Part shown: piece by piece, positions 54,213 through 62,072 of the stretch
How the letters are laid out: the number at the start of each line of letters is the position of its first letter
How positions within the stretch are numbered: position 1 is the first letter of the stretch
From: a virus
IMG/VR virus record: IMGVR_UViG_3300034073_005389
Span: 62,001 to 126,000 of that record
Direction: 5' to 3' (one strand)
DNA: 64,000 bases
Program-made: the position numbers and the translations under genes
Notes under the pieces: model-generated
The model's input: only the letters and a program-made list of their open reading frames with translations
The model's database searches: none
What the model was told of the DNA's origin: nothing

Positions 54213-55040
54213 ATGCAGAAAACAAAAAGAAACCACCAAATTGATCAAGAAATAATTTCTTTGTACAATAGTGGTTTAACGACATATGAGGTTGGAGAAA
54301 AAGTAAAATGTTCTCAAACATGTGTTTTAAATTGTTTGAAAGAGAATAACATTTGTAGAAGATCTACTTCTTCATATAATACTAAGTATATAACCAACTT
54401 ATATTTTTTTAATAAAATAGATAATGAGGCGAAGGCATATTTTCTTGGATTATTATATGCAGATGGAAATAATTATGTGAGGAGGAAGCATAGTTATGAG
54501 GTATCTATTAAGTTAAAGGCAGAAGATAAATACATATTAGAAAAGTTAAGAGATTATTTATGTCCTGAGATGAGTTTAAAAGAAGTAGTAGATAAGAGAA
54601 CGGGCAATTTGCATTATTTATTAAAAATAAATAGCAAAGAATTATCTGAGCAATTATTTAAATTAGGGTGTATACCGAATAAAAGTTTGATATTAAAATT
54701 TCCTATGATTGAGGAGGATTTAATATCTCATTTTGTACGTGGATATTTTGATGGGGATGGGAGTTTATATAGTAGAAAGGCTAATAAGAGTGGGCATATA
54801 AATTATATTTGGCAGATTACATCTACTAGATTTTTTTGTGAATATTTAAAAAATTATTTATTGAATAAATATAAAATAAATGGGACTATGAAATTGGCGT
54901 GTAGGAAAAGTAATTTAATAACTACGACATTATCGGTGGGAGGCAATAAGCAGGTAGAAAAGTTATTAGTTTGGATGTATGGTGGGGCGAGTTTGTATTT
55001 AGATAGAAAATATAAAAAGCCTCTGTTAAGAGGCTTTTAA
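54213..55040 (+). CDS. LAGLIDADG homing endonuclease (plus strand)
   Basis: The 275-residue protein starts with a helix-turn-helix (SLYNSGLTTYEVGEKVKCSQ) and has two LAGLIDADG motifs (YFLGLLYADGNNY and VRGYFDGDGSLY). Both acidic residues are kept. The frame ends KPLLRGF, and these codons form part of the terminator at 55014-55037. It is transcribed opposite to the neighbouring structural genes, within a short gap upstream of the 53476 gene. Confidence 0.85.
   Translation: MQKTKRNHQIDQEIISLYNSGLTTYEVGEKVKCSQTCVLNCLKENNICRRSTSSYNTKYITNLYFFNKIDNEAKAYFLGLLYADGNNYVRRKHSYEVSIKLKAEDKYILEKLRDYLCPEMSLKEVVDKRTGNLHYLLKINSKELSEQLFKLGCIPNKSLILKFPMIEEDLISHFVRGYFDGDGSLYSRKANKSGHINYIWQITSTRFFCEYLKNYLLNKYKINGTMKLACRKSNLITTTLSVGGNKQVEKLLVWMYGGASLYLDRKYKKPLLRGF
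55014..55037. terminator. Bidirectional terminator overlapping the LAGLIDADG gene end
   Basis: Stem AAAAGCCTCT with AGAGGCTTTT and a GTTA loop. It would stop both the plus-strand homing gene and the minus-strand 55068-55445 transcript. The last codons of the homing gene lie inside it. Confidence 0.75.
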
Positions 55041-55067
55041 AGTAAAGTAAGTTAAGATAAGTTAAGA

Positions 55068-55445
55068 TCAAGGTTCTTCTTCGAAGACTTCTTGGAAGAC
55101 ATCTTCGACTAAAATATCATCTGCCATATTTATGTCTGGCATATTAAATACGGTTCCATGATTTTTTAAATTTTTAACCATTTTATCAGAAGTTAATTTT
55201 TTAGTATGACTATCTGATACTTTGGTGGGATTTTTAGGTTTACGGTGTTTGGTGGCAATTTTGTGTAAAATATGTAGTAATTGATCTGCATGAGCGGTGA
55301 AGCCACTGGTTTCTAGCACATCGATAGCAGAGTTAACATAATCTACAGCTTGAGTAATGTCAGATAAATCTTGATTACTGGCTTTTTTAACTAATTGTTG
55401 ATGCATGAGTTCAACAATTTCATTTTCTAATTTTGGTTTTAGCAT
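55068..55445 (-). CDS. Small helical head-module protein (125 aa)
   Basis: The first ~75 residues form two helices (NEIVELMHQQLVKKASNQDL, then YVNSAIDVLETSGFTAHADQ leading to LLHILHKIA) and the rest is charged, ending in a very acidic tail (VFQEVFEEEP). The helical part is related to the 55466-55693 protein and to a segment of the 55872-56534 protein. The tail may mimic nucleic acid or act as a scaffold-like peptide. Function unknown. It is followed by the bidirectional terminator. Confidence 0.6.
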   Translation of the reverse strand: MLKPKLENEIVELMHQQLVKKASNQDLSDITQAVDYVNSAIDVLETSGFTAHADQLLHILHKIATKHRKPKNPTKVSDSHTKKLTSDKMVKNLKNHGTVFNMPDINMADDILVEDVFQEVFEEEP

Positions 55446-55465
55446 ATTACCTTTATTTTTAATAA

Positions 55466-55693
55466 TTAAAACTTTTTTAATTTAGAAGCAAAGCTAGTTA
55501 TTACTTGAGTAATTTCATTTGCTTCTTGGTTCATTCCGGCTTTGTCAAAAATATCGGCAGCTTTATGCAAATAATCAATTGTTCTGGCAAATTTATTAAA
55601 AGCATATTTATTTTCTAGTTGGTTATTAACTAGTTGTTTTTCCATTGTGCGATAAAGTTCGTTGGAAATATCTTTTTCATCATCGTAAAACAT
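55466..55693 (-). CDS. Small helical head-module protein (75 aa)
   Basis: The protein consists almost only of a helical hairpin (NKFARTIDYLHKAADIFDKA, then GMNQEANEITQVITSFASKL) related to the neighbouring 55068-55445 protein. It ends KLKKF. It lies 40 bases downstream of a terminator, so it probably has its own promoter, although none stands out. Function unknown. Confidence 0.6.
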   Translation of the reverse strand: MFYDDEKDISNELYRTMEKQLVNNQLENKYAFNKFARTIDYLHKAADIFDKAGMNQEANEITQVITSFASKLKKF

Positions 55694-55732
55694 AAAACCT
55701 CAGTATTATGTAATAATAAACATAGAAAAAAC

Positions 55733-55768
55733 AAAAGTGCTATAAGAAATATTTCTTATAGCACTTTT
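55733..55768 (-). terminator. Terminator after the 55872-56534 gene
   Basis: An 18-pair inverted repeat (AAAAGTGCTATAAGAAAT with ATTTCTTATAGCACTTTT) lies 12 bases after the end of the -1 frame extension of the upstream gene. Very strong hairpin, with T-runs on both sides. Confidence 0.85.
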
Positions 55769-55779
55769 TTTATACTACA

Positions 55780-55878
55780 TCATTTTTTAAATTGAGCTTT
55801 AAAATCGACTGCAGTAATTTTATTGTCTCCGCCTACATTTCTTTCATGCATTTGTTTAAAATCTTTAGACGTTAGACT
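55780..55878 (-). other. Possible -1 frameshift extension of the zinc-finger head protein
   Basis: The upstream gene ends GGT then nine A's then GTC TAA. A -1 slip on the A-run enters a frame that stays open for 32 codons (SLTSKDFKQMHERNVGGDNK, then ITAVDFKAQFKK) and stops at 55780, right before the terminator. Alternatively, the gene suffered a one-base indel in the run, or a 23-codon stand-alone peptide from ATG 55851 is made. Confidence 0.45.
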
Positions 55879-56534
55879 TTTTTTTTACCGTTTGAGCTAC
55901 CTGAGCCATTTGATTTGCCTTTCATAGCAGGCTTACCCTTCATGGCTGGTTTTTTCTTAGATTTTTCTTCTTCTTCTTTTTCTTCTTGTTTTTTAGCTTT
56001 TTTAGCTTCAACAATTAAGGATGCTAATTTTAAGCTAACGCTAGAGCTATTTTCCATTCCAACTGCATCTAAAGCTGCTGAAGCGGTTAATAAGCTGTCA
56101 ATGGCTACATCAAAAGCGGCGGTAGCTGATAAATCTTCTACCATATCTGTGTCTAATTCATCAAGATCAAGATCAAGATCAAGATCATCTGACATTCCAT
56201 AATCATCTGACATAGCATCATCGCTTGACATGCCGTCGTATGACATAAGATCATCATATACTAATCCAGTGTCTTGCATACCCATATCTTCAGTATGCAT
56301 CTTGTCTTTGGAATGCATCTTGTCTTTGGCATACATTTTATCACCACATTGACAGCTATCCATCATGGCTGAATCCATGACTTTATTGCAATCTGGGCAT
56401 TTTTGTTTGCCTTTAGCTTGATTCATATCTTGAGCATATTTATAGTGACCATTAAATAATGATTTGTGTTCTTTGCTGTTTAACACTGCATCCATTGTTG
56501 CAGCAACAAAATCTGATACGCTTTTATTATTCAT
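55872..56534 (-). CDS. Acidic zinc-finger-like head-module protein (220 aa)
   Basis: Residues ~40-65 hold CPDCNKVMDSAMMDSCQCGD, a plausible zinc-binding pair of CxxC/CxCG motifs. Then come a Met/His/Lys-rich repeat (DKMYAKDKMHSKDKMHTEDM), a highly acidic Asp-rich stretch (DLDLDLDELDTDMVED, encoded by GATCTT-type repeats), and a helical segment related to the 55466 protein (ALDAVGMENSSSVSLKLASL). The C-terminus is Lys/Gly/Ser-rich. The layout suggests a nucleic-acid- or core-interacting head protein. The end of the frame has an A9 run with a possible -1 extension. Confidence 0.65.
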   Translation of the reverse strand: MNNKSVSDFVAATMDAVLNSKEHKSLFNGHYKYAQDMNQAKGKQKCPDCNKVMDSAMMDSCQCGDKMYAKDKMHSKDKMHTEDMGMQDTGLVYDDLMSYDGMSSDDAMSDDYGMSDDLDLDLDLDELDTDMVEDLSATAAFDVAIDSLLTASAALDAVGMENSSSVSLKLASLIVEAKKAKKQEEKEEEEKSKKKPAMKGKPAMKGKSNGSGSSNGKKKV

Positions 56535-56553
56535 AATATCCCTCTATGTAAGA

Positions 56554-59500
56554 TCAGAACATTCTCTTTGAAGTCTTAGCGAATGCTGCAGACAATTGTG
56601 ACCAATCATCAGATTGTGCGGTGTTGACTTCACCTGAACCAATCATACCTACTTGTGGCATACGTCCAGCTTCTTTTTGTAGAGTTGGTGCATGTTTAGC
56701 TACTACTCTCTTTAATGACTGGAATGACTCATCATTAAACTTCATGATTTCGTCTACTTGAGCTGAGACAGCATAGCTATCATTGACGCAAAGACCACGA
56801 TCTACCATTTCATGAGCTAATTCATAGGCTCTAGCTAATTTAACACGATAACCATTTAATTCATCTTCTACTTGAGCTTTGACGTGTTCTTTTACTAATT
56901 CGCTAGCAAATTCTGAACCACCGTCTACTTGACCGTAGTATTGCTTGTAGTACTTAACTGCGGCAGGATCTAAGCCTTCTGCTACTAAAGCGGGGAAGTC
57001 AGCAGTATCAAGCTTGCCTTCGCTAACTAAACGAGCAATTGCTTCTGCTTCTTTGCGAACTTTAACTGGAGCAGTAGCAACGTCCATCATCTTACGGCTT
57101 CTTTGTTCGACTGTTTCTACTAGACCTAATTCATCGCTAGGCTTGACATCAAGTTTAGTTTGACCATTGGTAAGTCTGTGTGCTTGATCTAACATATCGC
57201 TAAATTCTGCTTTTGACATATCGTGTAATTCTCCATCATCCATCTTACCAAGGGCGTCTGCAGCAAGTTTGGCGCGAAGAGCAGAGCGACCACTCTTGGT
57301 GTCAAATGCAGTGGCTTTCTTAACTGCAACTGTTTTGCCAGGATTTGCACTCATTGCATCATTTACCTTTGATGCATCATCTACATAAACCATATCGCTA
57401 TCCATATCGTTAGTATCACCGTCATCATCGTATGACATGAGGTCATCGGCGCTGCTTTCATCTGACGTGAATAAATTTTCATTTAAGCCAGAACCCAATG
57501 GCATATTTAATAAGTCTGCAAGATCTGATTCGGAACCTTGAGCAGATTTCTTTAGAGCTGCTTTTCTACGTTGTGCTGTCTTTTTCAATGAAGCCTCCAT
57601 TTGTGCACGTTTGACAAGAGCCTTGGTGCCACGAGCATATTTAACAAAGGCTGTCATTAATTTTAAACCATCAGCGATAGCTGTTTTAGCTTCTGCAAAA
57701 GCATCTGAAGCTAATGTATTTACTAATTCTTTATTAGCTCTGTTTACGCTACCATTTTTGTGAATAGTAGATAGCATGCCTAATTCTTGATAGTGATCAT
57801 TTAATTCTGCAATTGATTCTTTCATAGCGCGAGTTAATGCGCCATTTAATTCTTTGCGAAGTGTGTTGAGAGTAGATACGCTAAAGCTAGATGCTGCTGT
57901 AGCTAATTCTCCACCAGCTTCTGCACCGGCTTCAGGAACTTCTGCGCCAGCTTCAGGGGCTTCTTTGCCTAATTCTTCAATGGCTCCCATTTCAGCTTTT
58001 TCACCAGTAAGGGCTCTTACTGCCTCTACTAGATCTGAGCTAAGGTCTCTTACCTTTTCAGATAGTCTAAGAGCTGTTTCTTTAGGATCACCTTTCATAC
58101 CCTCATCTTCTACATCCTCTTCGCCAGCAGCTGGTGCGGCAGGAGCAGCTGCGCCCATATCAGCAGGTGGTGCAGCAGGAGCAGCAGCAGCAGGAGGAGC
58201 GGCTGGGGCAGGAGGAGCAGGAAGAGCAGGAGGAGCAGCTTGAGCTTGTCTTACTAGTGTGCGAACTCCATCAGGACCATATGATTTTACTTTATCAAGT
58301 AATCTGGCTCCAAAGTCTTTTGTAGCAATAGAATCATACATCATATTAGTATTGCCACCAGATAATTCACGAACTGATGCTGTAAGTAATAGTTTATCTC
58401 CAAGAAGAACTTGCCAACCGCTGTTTTCAAAATTAGTAGTACCGTCTAAGTTAGCTGCTTTTACAAATCTTGCTTTTAGACCTGCGCGAGCTAACATCTG
58501 CTTGCGCTTTAGTTCATTTGCCTCATCAGAAGAAGCAGGTGAAGGGTGTAAACTATTTACATCACCAACGCCAGGAAATGGCTTCTGTCCTACCATTTGC
58601 TTGTCTTCTGAACGAGCATCCATATTTAATGAATCAACTGGATATTTAACTTTTCCAGGGGTGGGTTCATTTACACCACCGCCACCTTGATAATAAGCTC
58701 TTTTATCTTCTAATGCTTGTTTTGCCATGTTGACAATAGCAGTACGACGCATAGCGCGCTCTTCAGCTTCTGCACGAGCTAACATCTTTTTACGCTGTAA
58801 CTCATCAGACTCATCAGATGAAGCAGGTGATGGATGTAATCCTGTTACGTCGCCAACTCCAGGGAATGGTGATTGACCTACCATTTGCTTGTCACCATTC
58901 ATTCTCATATCCTCATTTAAAGGATCTTTTGTATACTTGGCTTGACCTGGGGTAGGCTCATTAACGCCACCGCCACCTTGAAAATAACCTCTTTTATCAA
59001 AATTTGATCCAGACATATGTTGTTCCTCTTGTATGTTTGATGTATTTGCTAACTTATTCAATTTGTTTTTCATTAATTGTAACTTCGTTTCAATAGCAGC
59101 GGTAACTTCACGAAGTTCATTAATAGAATTTAAATCTGTAATGTCTTCTAAATTATTAGAAGCATATCTTGCATTTTGCGGGATACCCGGAGGCATCATG
59201 TTGTTAGAATCTTGAGTATCTGTTTTTAATGCTCCATTATTAGCATTTTCTTTCATTTGTTTTACTTGAGATAAAATATTCTGTATTTCTTGCTCAAAAC
59301 CATCTAAAGTATTTGACTCACATGTGAAATTAGCTGTATCACCAGGCTGATCTCCTTGAGTGGAAATACTAGCATGGAATACATCGGCAAATTTATTTAA
59401 CTCATTAGATTTATTTTCTACATAAGTATTTAATGTGTTAGCTGCTGCAATAATATGCTTTATATGAGCTTTTGGATCTGCCCCATTAACTACAATTGAT

Positions 59501-61302
59501 AATTCAATTGGAGCCAAATCAATATTAATTTCTCCGTAACAAGTTTTTTTGCGCATATGGTCACAAAAATCATGTTCTGCTTTAGCTACTCTTCCACAGT
59601 CGCTACAAATGGCTCGACCTACTGCCGTACCCATTGACACACTGGTTTGCATCATAGATGCGACCTTCTTAGCTAAATCTGGATAATTTGCCTTGTCTAG
59701 GGCGCATAAAGCAACTACTCTTTTTAAATTGCGATCATAATATGTATCTACAATAAAACCACGAGTATGATCTACTGAACTAGATTTATGATCAATGCAC
59801 AATGGCTTATGTACCCATTTTTTATGGGCTTTTATTAGCTCTTCTTCAGGGAAAATATCGCCGTTGCAGTTAGAAACTACAATCCAGTTAGCTACATAAG
59901 AATTGTCTTCCTCTACTTCTAAATTATAAACATCGCCACTATAAAATACTTTTTCTACTCCTAAAATAGAGTGAATACAGTATTGATCAATAAATTTATT
60001 TAAATTTTTATTTTTAGAAGTTTTATTAAGATTTAATTTTTCTGAGTTTTTAATGATCTTTTGACCATTAGTAGAATTAATTCTTATTCTAAATACATTA
60101 TGCTTACCATTTATCTCTCTTCCATTAATTTGAGAAGATGAGGGAGGTGTTTCATAAATAGTATTATGAACTCCTAAGCTATATAACATTAATCTAACTT
60201 GAGAAGCTAAATTAGGAGAAATAGTAGTTCCAGTGATTCTAGCGGTATCTTTTCCTATGCTTCCATCACCTTCTAACCAGCCTAAAATAAATTGTTGTTT
60301 TACTTCATCTGAACCGAATACTAATTCAGGGCTGAGTGTCTTAGTAAGGCTATATTCTCCTACATGATTTAAAAAGAACTTATAAATATCTTTTTGATAA
60401 GCAGTTACTGTACATTTATGATTTTTCTCATCTACCTTAACAGTAACATTTACATTATTAAATTCTGACTGTAATAGTTGCTTAGTAAGTAAACCAAGTG
60501 TATTGTATTCATCAGCCGAATATGTAAAACAAACAACATTTCTGTGTTTGTTATGAGTTTTGTTTAAACTACCTTCTGCGGCGTATAAGCCTAATAATCT
60601 AGCTTGATTCGGCGTAAGATCTGAATCTACTTTTTTATTTAAATTAATAGATAATAGAAAATCTTTTAAATTTAAATCTTTGGCGGAAACAAATGAAAAT
60701 TCTTTATTTGTATTTTTTTGATTCCATATTCTAAATTTAGAAGTAGTAGATTTCCATTTATTGTTAGAAACTTGTAAACGATAAAGTGGATGATTATCAG
60801 TAGTAGACAATTTAATATTGTTATTAACATTAAATTGAAGTAAGTTGTCATGATGAGGAGTAATAAACTTTCTTAATACTTTTTTGGCTCTACCTTTATG
60901 GGTAATAACCATATCTCCTGGCTCTACATCTTCTATGTTTTTAACTGCTCCATTTTCTAAAAGAATTTTGGTTCTTGGAGGAAAACAATTTTTATATGGT
61001 TTGATATTTGGATCATTTGTTTGCCAACGCCAAGTATTACCAGTTTTATCCCAACCTACTTGAACTGCTTCTCCTTTAACATTTAATTTAGGAGTGCCAT
61101 CTTCATTTAAAGCAGCAGCTTCGGCAGCATGCATCATAACAGCTGAGAAATAAAGAAAATCATTTGCTTTAGGAGCAATCTTTTTTAAAGCAGATGCAGT
61201 TTTTTTAAAACTATCAAGCATTTCTTGATTTACAGCAGGAATACAAGAATCTGCATTCTCGATTCTGCTAATTTCGTGAGTTTCGCCTATTTTGATAAAC
61301 AT
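56554..61302 (-). CDS. Prohead protease/scaffold-like protein interrupted by an intein
   Basis: After removal of the intein the extein reads PYKN-CNGDIFPEEELIKAHK, then PLCIDHKSSSVDHTRGFIVD, MMQTSVSMGTAVGRAICSDC and NIDLAPIELSIVVNGADP, which match phage prohead maturation proteases (family with the conserved His and Ser region). The mature protein has about 1209 residues, far longer than a protease alone. The second half contains two tandem GGGGVNEPTPG repeats, an Ala/Pro-rich linker (APPAPAAPPAAAAPAAPPAD) and long helices, as in a scaffold or core protein. It may be a fused protease-scaffold, self-processed in the prohead. The assignment of the second half is inferred. Confidence 0.75.
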   Translation of the reverse strand: MFIKIGETHEISRIENADSCIPAVNQEMLDSFKKTASALKKIAPKANDFLYFSAVMMHAAEAAALNEDGTPKLNVKGEAVQVGWDKTGNTWRWQTNDPNIKPYKNCFPPRTKILLENGAVKNIEDVEPGDMVITHKGRAKKVLRKFITPHHDNLLQFNVNNNIKLSTTDNHPLYRLQVSNNKWKSTTSKFRIWNQKNTNKEFSFVSAKDLNLKDFLLSINLNKKVDSDLTPNQARLLGLYAAEGSLNKTHNKHRNVVCFTYSADEYNTLGLLTKQLLQSEFNNVNVTVKVDEKNHKCTVTAYQKDIYKFFLNHVGEYSLTKTLSPELVFGSDEVKQQFILGWLEGDGSIGKDTARITGTTISPNLASQVRLMLYSLGVHNTIYETPPSSSQINGREINGKHNVFRIRINSTNGQKIIKNSEKLNLNKTSKNKNLNKFIDQYCIHSILGVEKVFYSGDVYNLEVEEDNSYVANWIVVSNCNGDIFPEEELIKAHKKWVHKPLCIDHKSSSVDHTRGFIVDTYYDRNLKRVVALCALDKANYPDLAKKVASMMQTSVSMGTAVGRAICSDCGRVAKAEHDFCDHMRKKTCYGEINIDLAPIELSIVVNGADPKAHIKHIIAAANTLNTYVENKSNELNKFADVFHASISTQGDQPGDTANFTCESNTLDGFEQEIQNILSQVKQMKENANNGALKTDTQDSNNMMPPGIPQNARYASNNLEDITDLNSINELREVTAAIETKLQLMKNKLNKLANTSNIQEEQHMSGSNFDKRGYFQGGGGVNEPTPGQAKYTKDPLNEDMRMNGDKQMVGQSPFPGVGDVTGLHPSPASSDESDELQRKKMLARAEAEERAMRRTAIVNMAKQALEDKRAYYQGGGGVNEPTPGKVKYPVDSLNMDARSEDKQMVGQKPFPGVGDVNSLHPSPASSDEANELKRKQMLARAGLKARFVKAANLDGTTNFENSGWQVLLGDKLLLTASVRELSGGNTNMMYDSIATKDFGARLLDKVKSYGPDGVRTLVRQAQAAPPALPAPPAPAAPPAAAAPAAPPADMGAAAPAAPAAGEEDVEDEGMKGDPKETALRLSEKVRDLSSDLVEAVRALTGEKAEMGAIEELGKEAPEAGAEVPEAGAEAGGELATAASSFSVSTLNTLRKELNGALTRAMKESIAELNDHYQELGMLSTIHKNGSVNRANKELVNTLASDAFAEAKTAIADGLKLMTAFVKYARGTKALVKRAQMEASLKKTAQRRKAALKKSAQGSESDLADLLNMPLGSGLNENLFTSDESSADDLMSYDDDGDTNDMDSDMVYVDDASKVNDAMSANPGKTVAVKKATAFDTKSGRSALRAKLAADALGKMDDGELHDMSKAEFSDMLDQAHRLTNGQTKLDVKPSDELGLVETVEQRSRKMMDVATAPVKVRKEAEAIARLVSEGKLDTADFPALVAEGLDPAAVKYYKQYYGQVDGGSEFASELVKEHVKAQVEDELNGYRVKLARAYELAHEMVDRGLCVNDSYAVSAQVDEIMKFNDESFQSLKRVVAKHAPTLQKEAGRMPQVGMIGSGEVNTAQSDDWSQLSAAFAKTSKRMF
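58490..58995 (-). repeat. Tandem duplication in the protease/scaffold gene
   Basis: Two ~80-codon units follow one another: the first (upstream) runs RGYFQGGGGVNEPTPGQAKY to HPSPASSDESDELQRKKMLA, the second RAYYQGGGGVNEPTPGKVKY to HPSPASSDEANELKRKQMLA. Identity is high at protein and DNA level, indicating a recent internal duplication. Confidence 0.8.
59869..60987 (-). mobile_element. LAGLIDADG intein in the prohead protease (373 aa)
   Basis: The intein starts with Cys (CFPPRTKILLENGAV, block A) and has TTDNHPLYRL (block B), two LAGLIDADG motifs (LLGLYAAEGSLN and ILGWLEGDGSIG), SGDVYNLEVEEDNSYVANW (block F) and ends VVSN before a +1 Cys. Splicing removes 373 residues and restores the conserved NCNGDIFPEEE site of the extein. 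The penultimate residue is Ser, not the usual His. It is inserted exactly at a conserved part of the protease, typical of inteins. Confidence 0.9.
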
Positions 61303-61309
61303 TATTCAC

Positions 61310-61909
61310 CTATAATATGAGGTTTCTATTTATAATAGATAAAAATTCTTCTGAAGTTTTAGTGCCTTTTTGTAAATTGCAAGAGGCGCAAGATGGCACT
61401 AAATTACTAATACAATGATTTCCGCCTCTACTTAATGGAACTTTATGATCTAAATGCAGATTTATTCCTCGTTTAACAAAAATTTTACAATAAAAACATT
61501 GATTGTTATTATTAATTAATAAATTATTAATTTCTATTTGACTGATATTTTCTGCATTAATTAACTTTTTTCTTTTATTATTTTTTAATAAAATATATTC
61601 TTTATTATTTTCTCTATACTTTTTGTTTTTATTTTTAAAATATTCTTTATTGTTTTGATAATAAATTCTTTGTTTTTGCAATCTTTCTTCTCTATGTAAA
61701 GCATGTGATTTCTTACAACTATCTCTACATTTATCTATATTTTTTATATATTGTTGTTTGCGCAATTGCTTAATATGTTCTTTATTTTTTTGAGCATATT
61801 CTTTTACACATTGCTTGCATCTTATTGCATGATCATCTAAATAAGATTTATTTTTAGAAAATTCTTGTAATTGTTTTAATAAATTACAAGTGCAACATAT
61901 TTTTTGCAT
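61310..61909 (-). CDS. HNH homing endonuclease next to the protease gene
   Basis: The 199-residue protein starts QKICCTCNLLKQLQEFSKNK with a CxxC pair, then CKQCVK, a long Lys/Asn-rich linker, and a C-terminal HNH core (NQCFYCKIFVKRGINLHLDH, KVPLSRGGNHCISNLVPSCA, SCNLQKGTKT). The start overlaps the stop of the 61909 gene (TAATG). It lies 7 bases upstream of the intein-containing protease gene, adding a second selfish element to that locus. Confidence 0.85.
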   Translation of the reverse strand: MQKICCTCNLLKQLQEFSKNKSYLDDHAIRCKQCVKEYAQKNKEHIKQLRKQQYIKNIDKCRDSCKKSHALHREERLQKQRIYYQNNKEYFKNKNKKYRENNKEYILLKNNKRKKLINAENISQIEINNLLINNNNQCFYCKIFVKRGINLHLDHKVPLSRGGNHCISNLVPSCASCNLQKGTKTSEEFLSIINRNLIL

Positions 61910-62061
61910 TAGTTTTTTAAATTTTTAGAGTTATTTTCTGATTCTTTTGATTTTTCAGCAAGCAAAGAAGCTTCTTTTAAAGCTTTCTTTTGTTCTTCTG
62001 TTAATTGTTCTGGTTCAACTACTGAGAGTATTTTACCATCGCCATGTTTAATAAAAGCCAT
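61909..62061 (-). CDS. Small hypothetical protein (50 aa)
   Basis: An ATG at 62061 opens a 50-codon frame (AFIKHGDGKILSVVEPEQLT, EEQKKALKEASLLAEKSKES) that ends in TAATG, overlapping the HNH start by one base. It is only 11 bases from the upstream gene, and fills an otherwise empty gap, which supports it as real. Its second half is helical and charged. Function unknown. Confidence 0.65.
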   Translation of the reverse strand: MAFIKHGDGKILSVVEPEQLTEEQKKALKEASLLAEKSKESENNSKNLKN

Positions 62062-62072
62062 ATAAACCTCGA

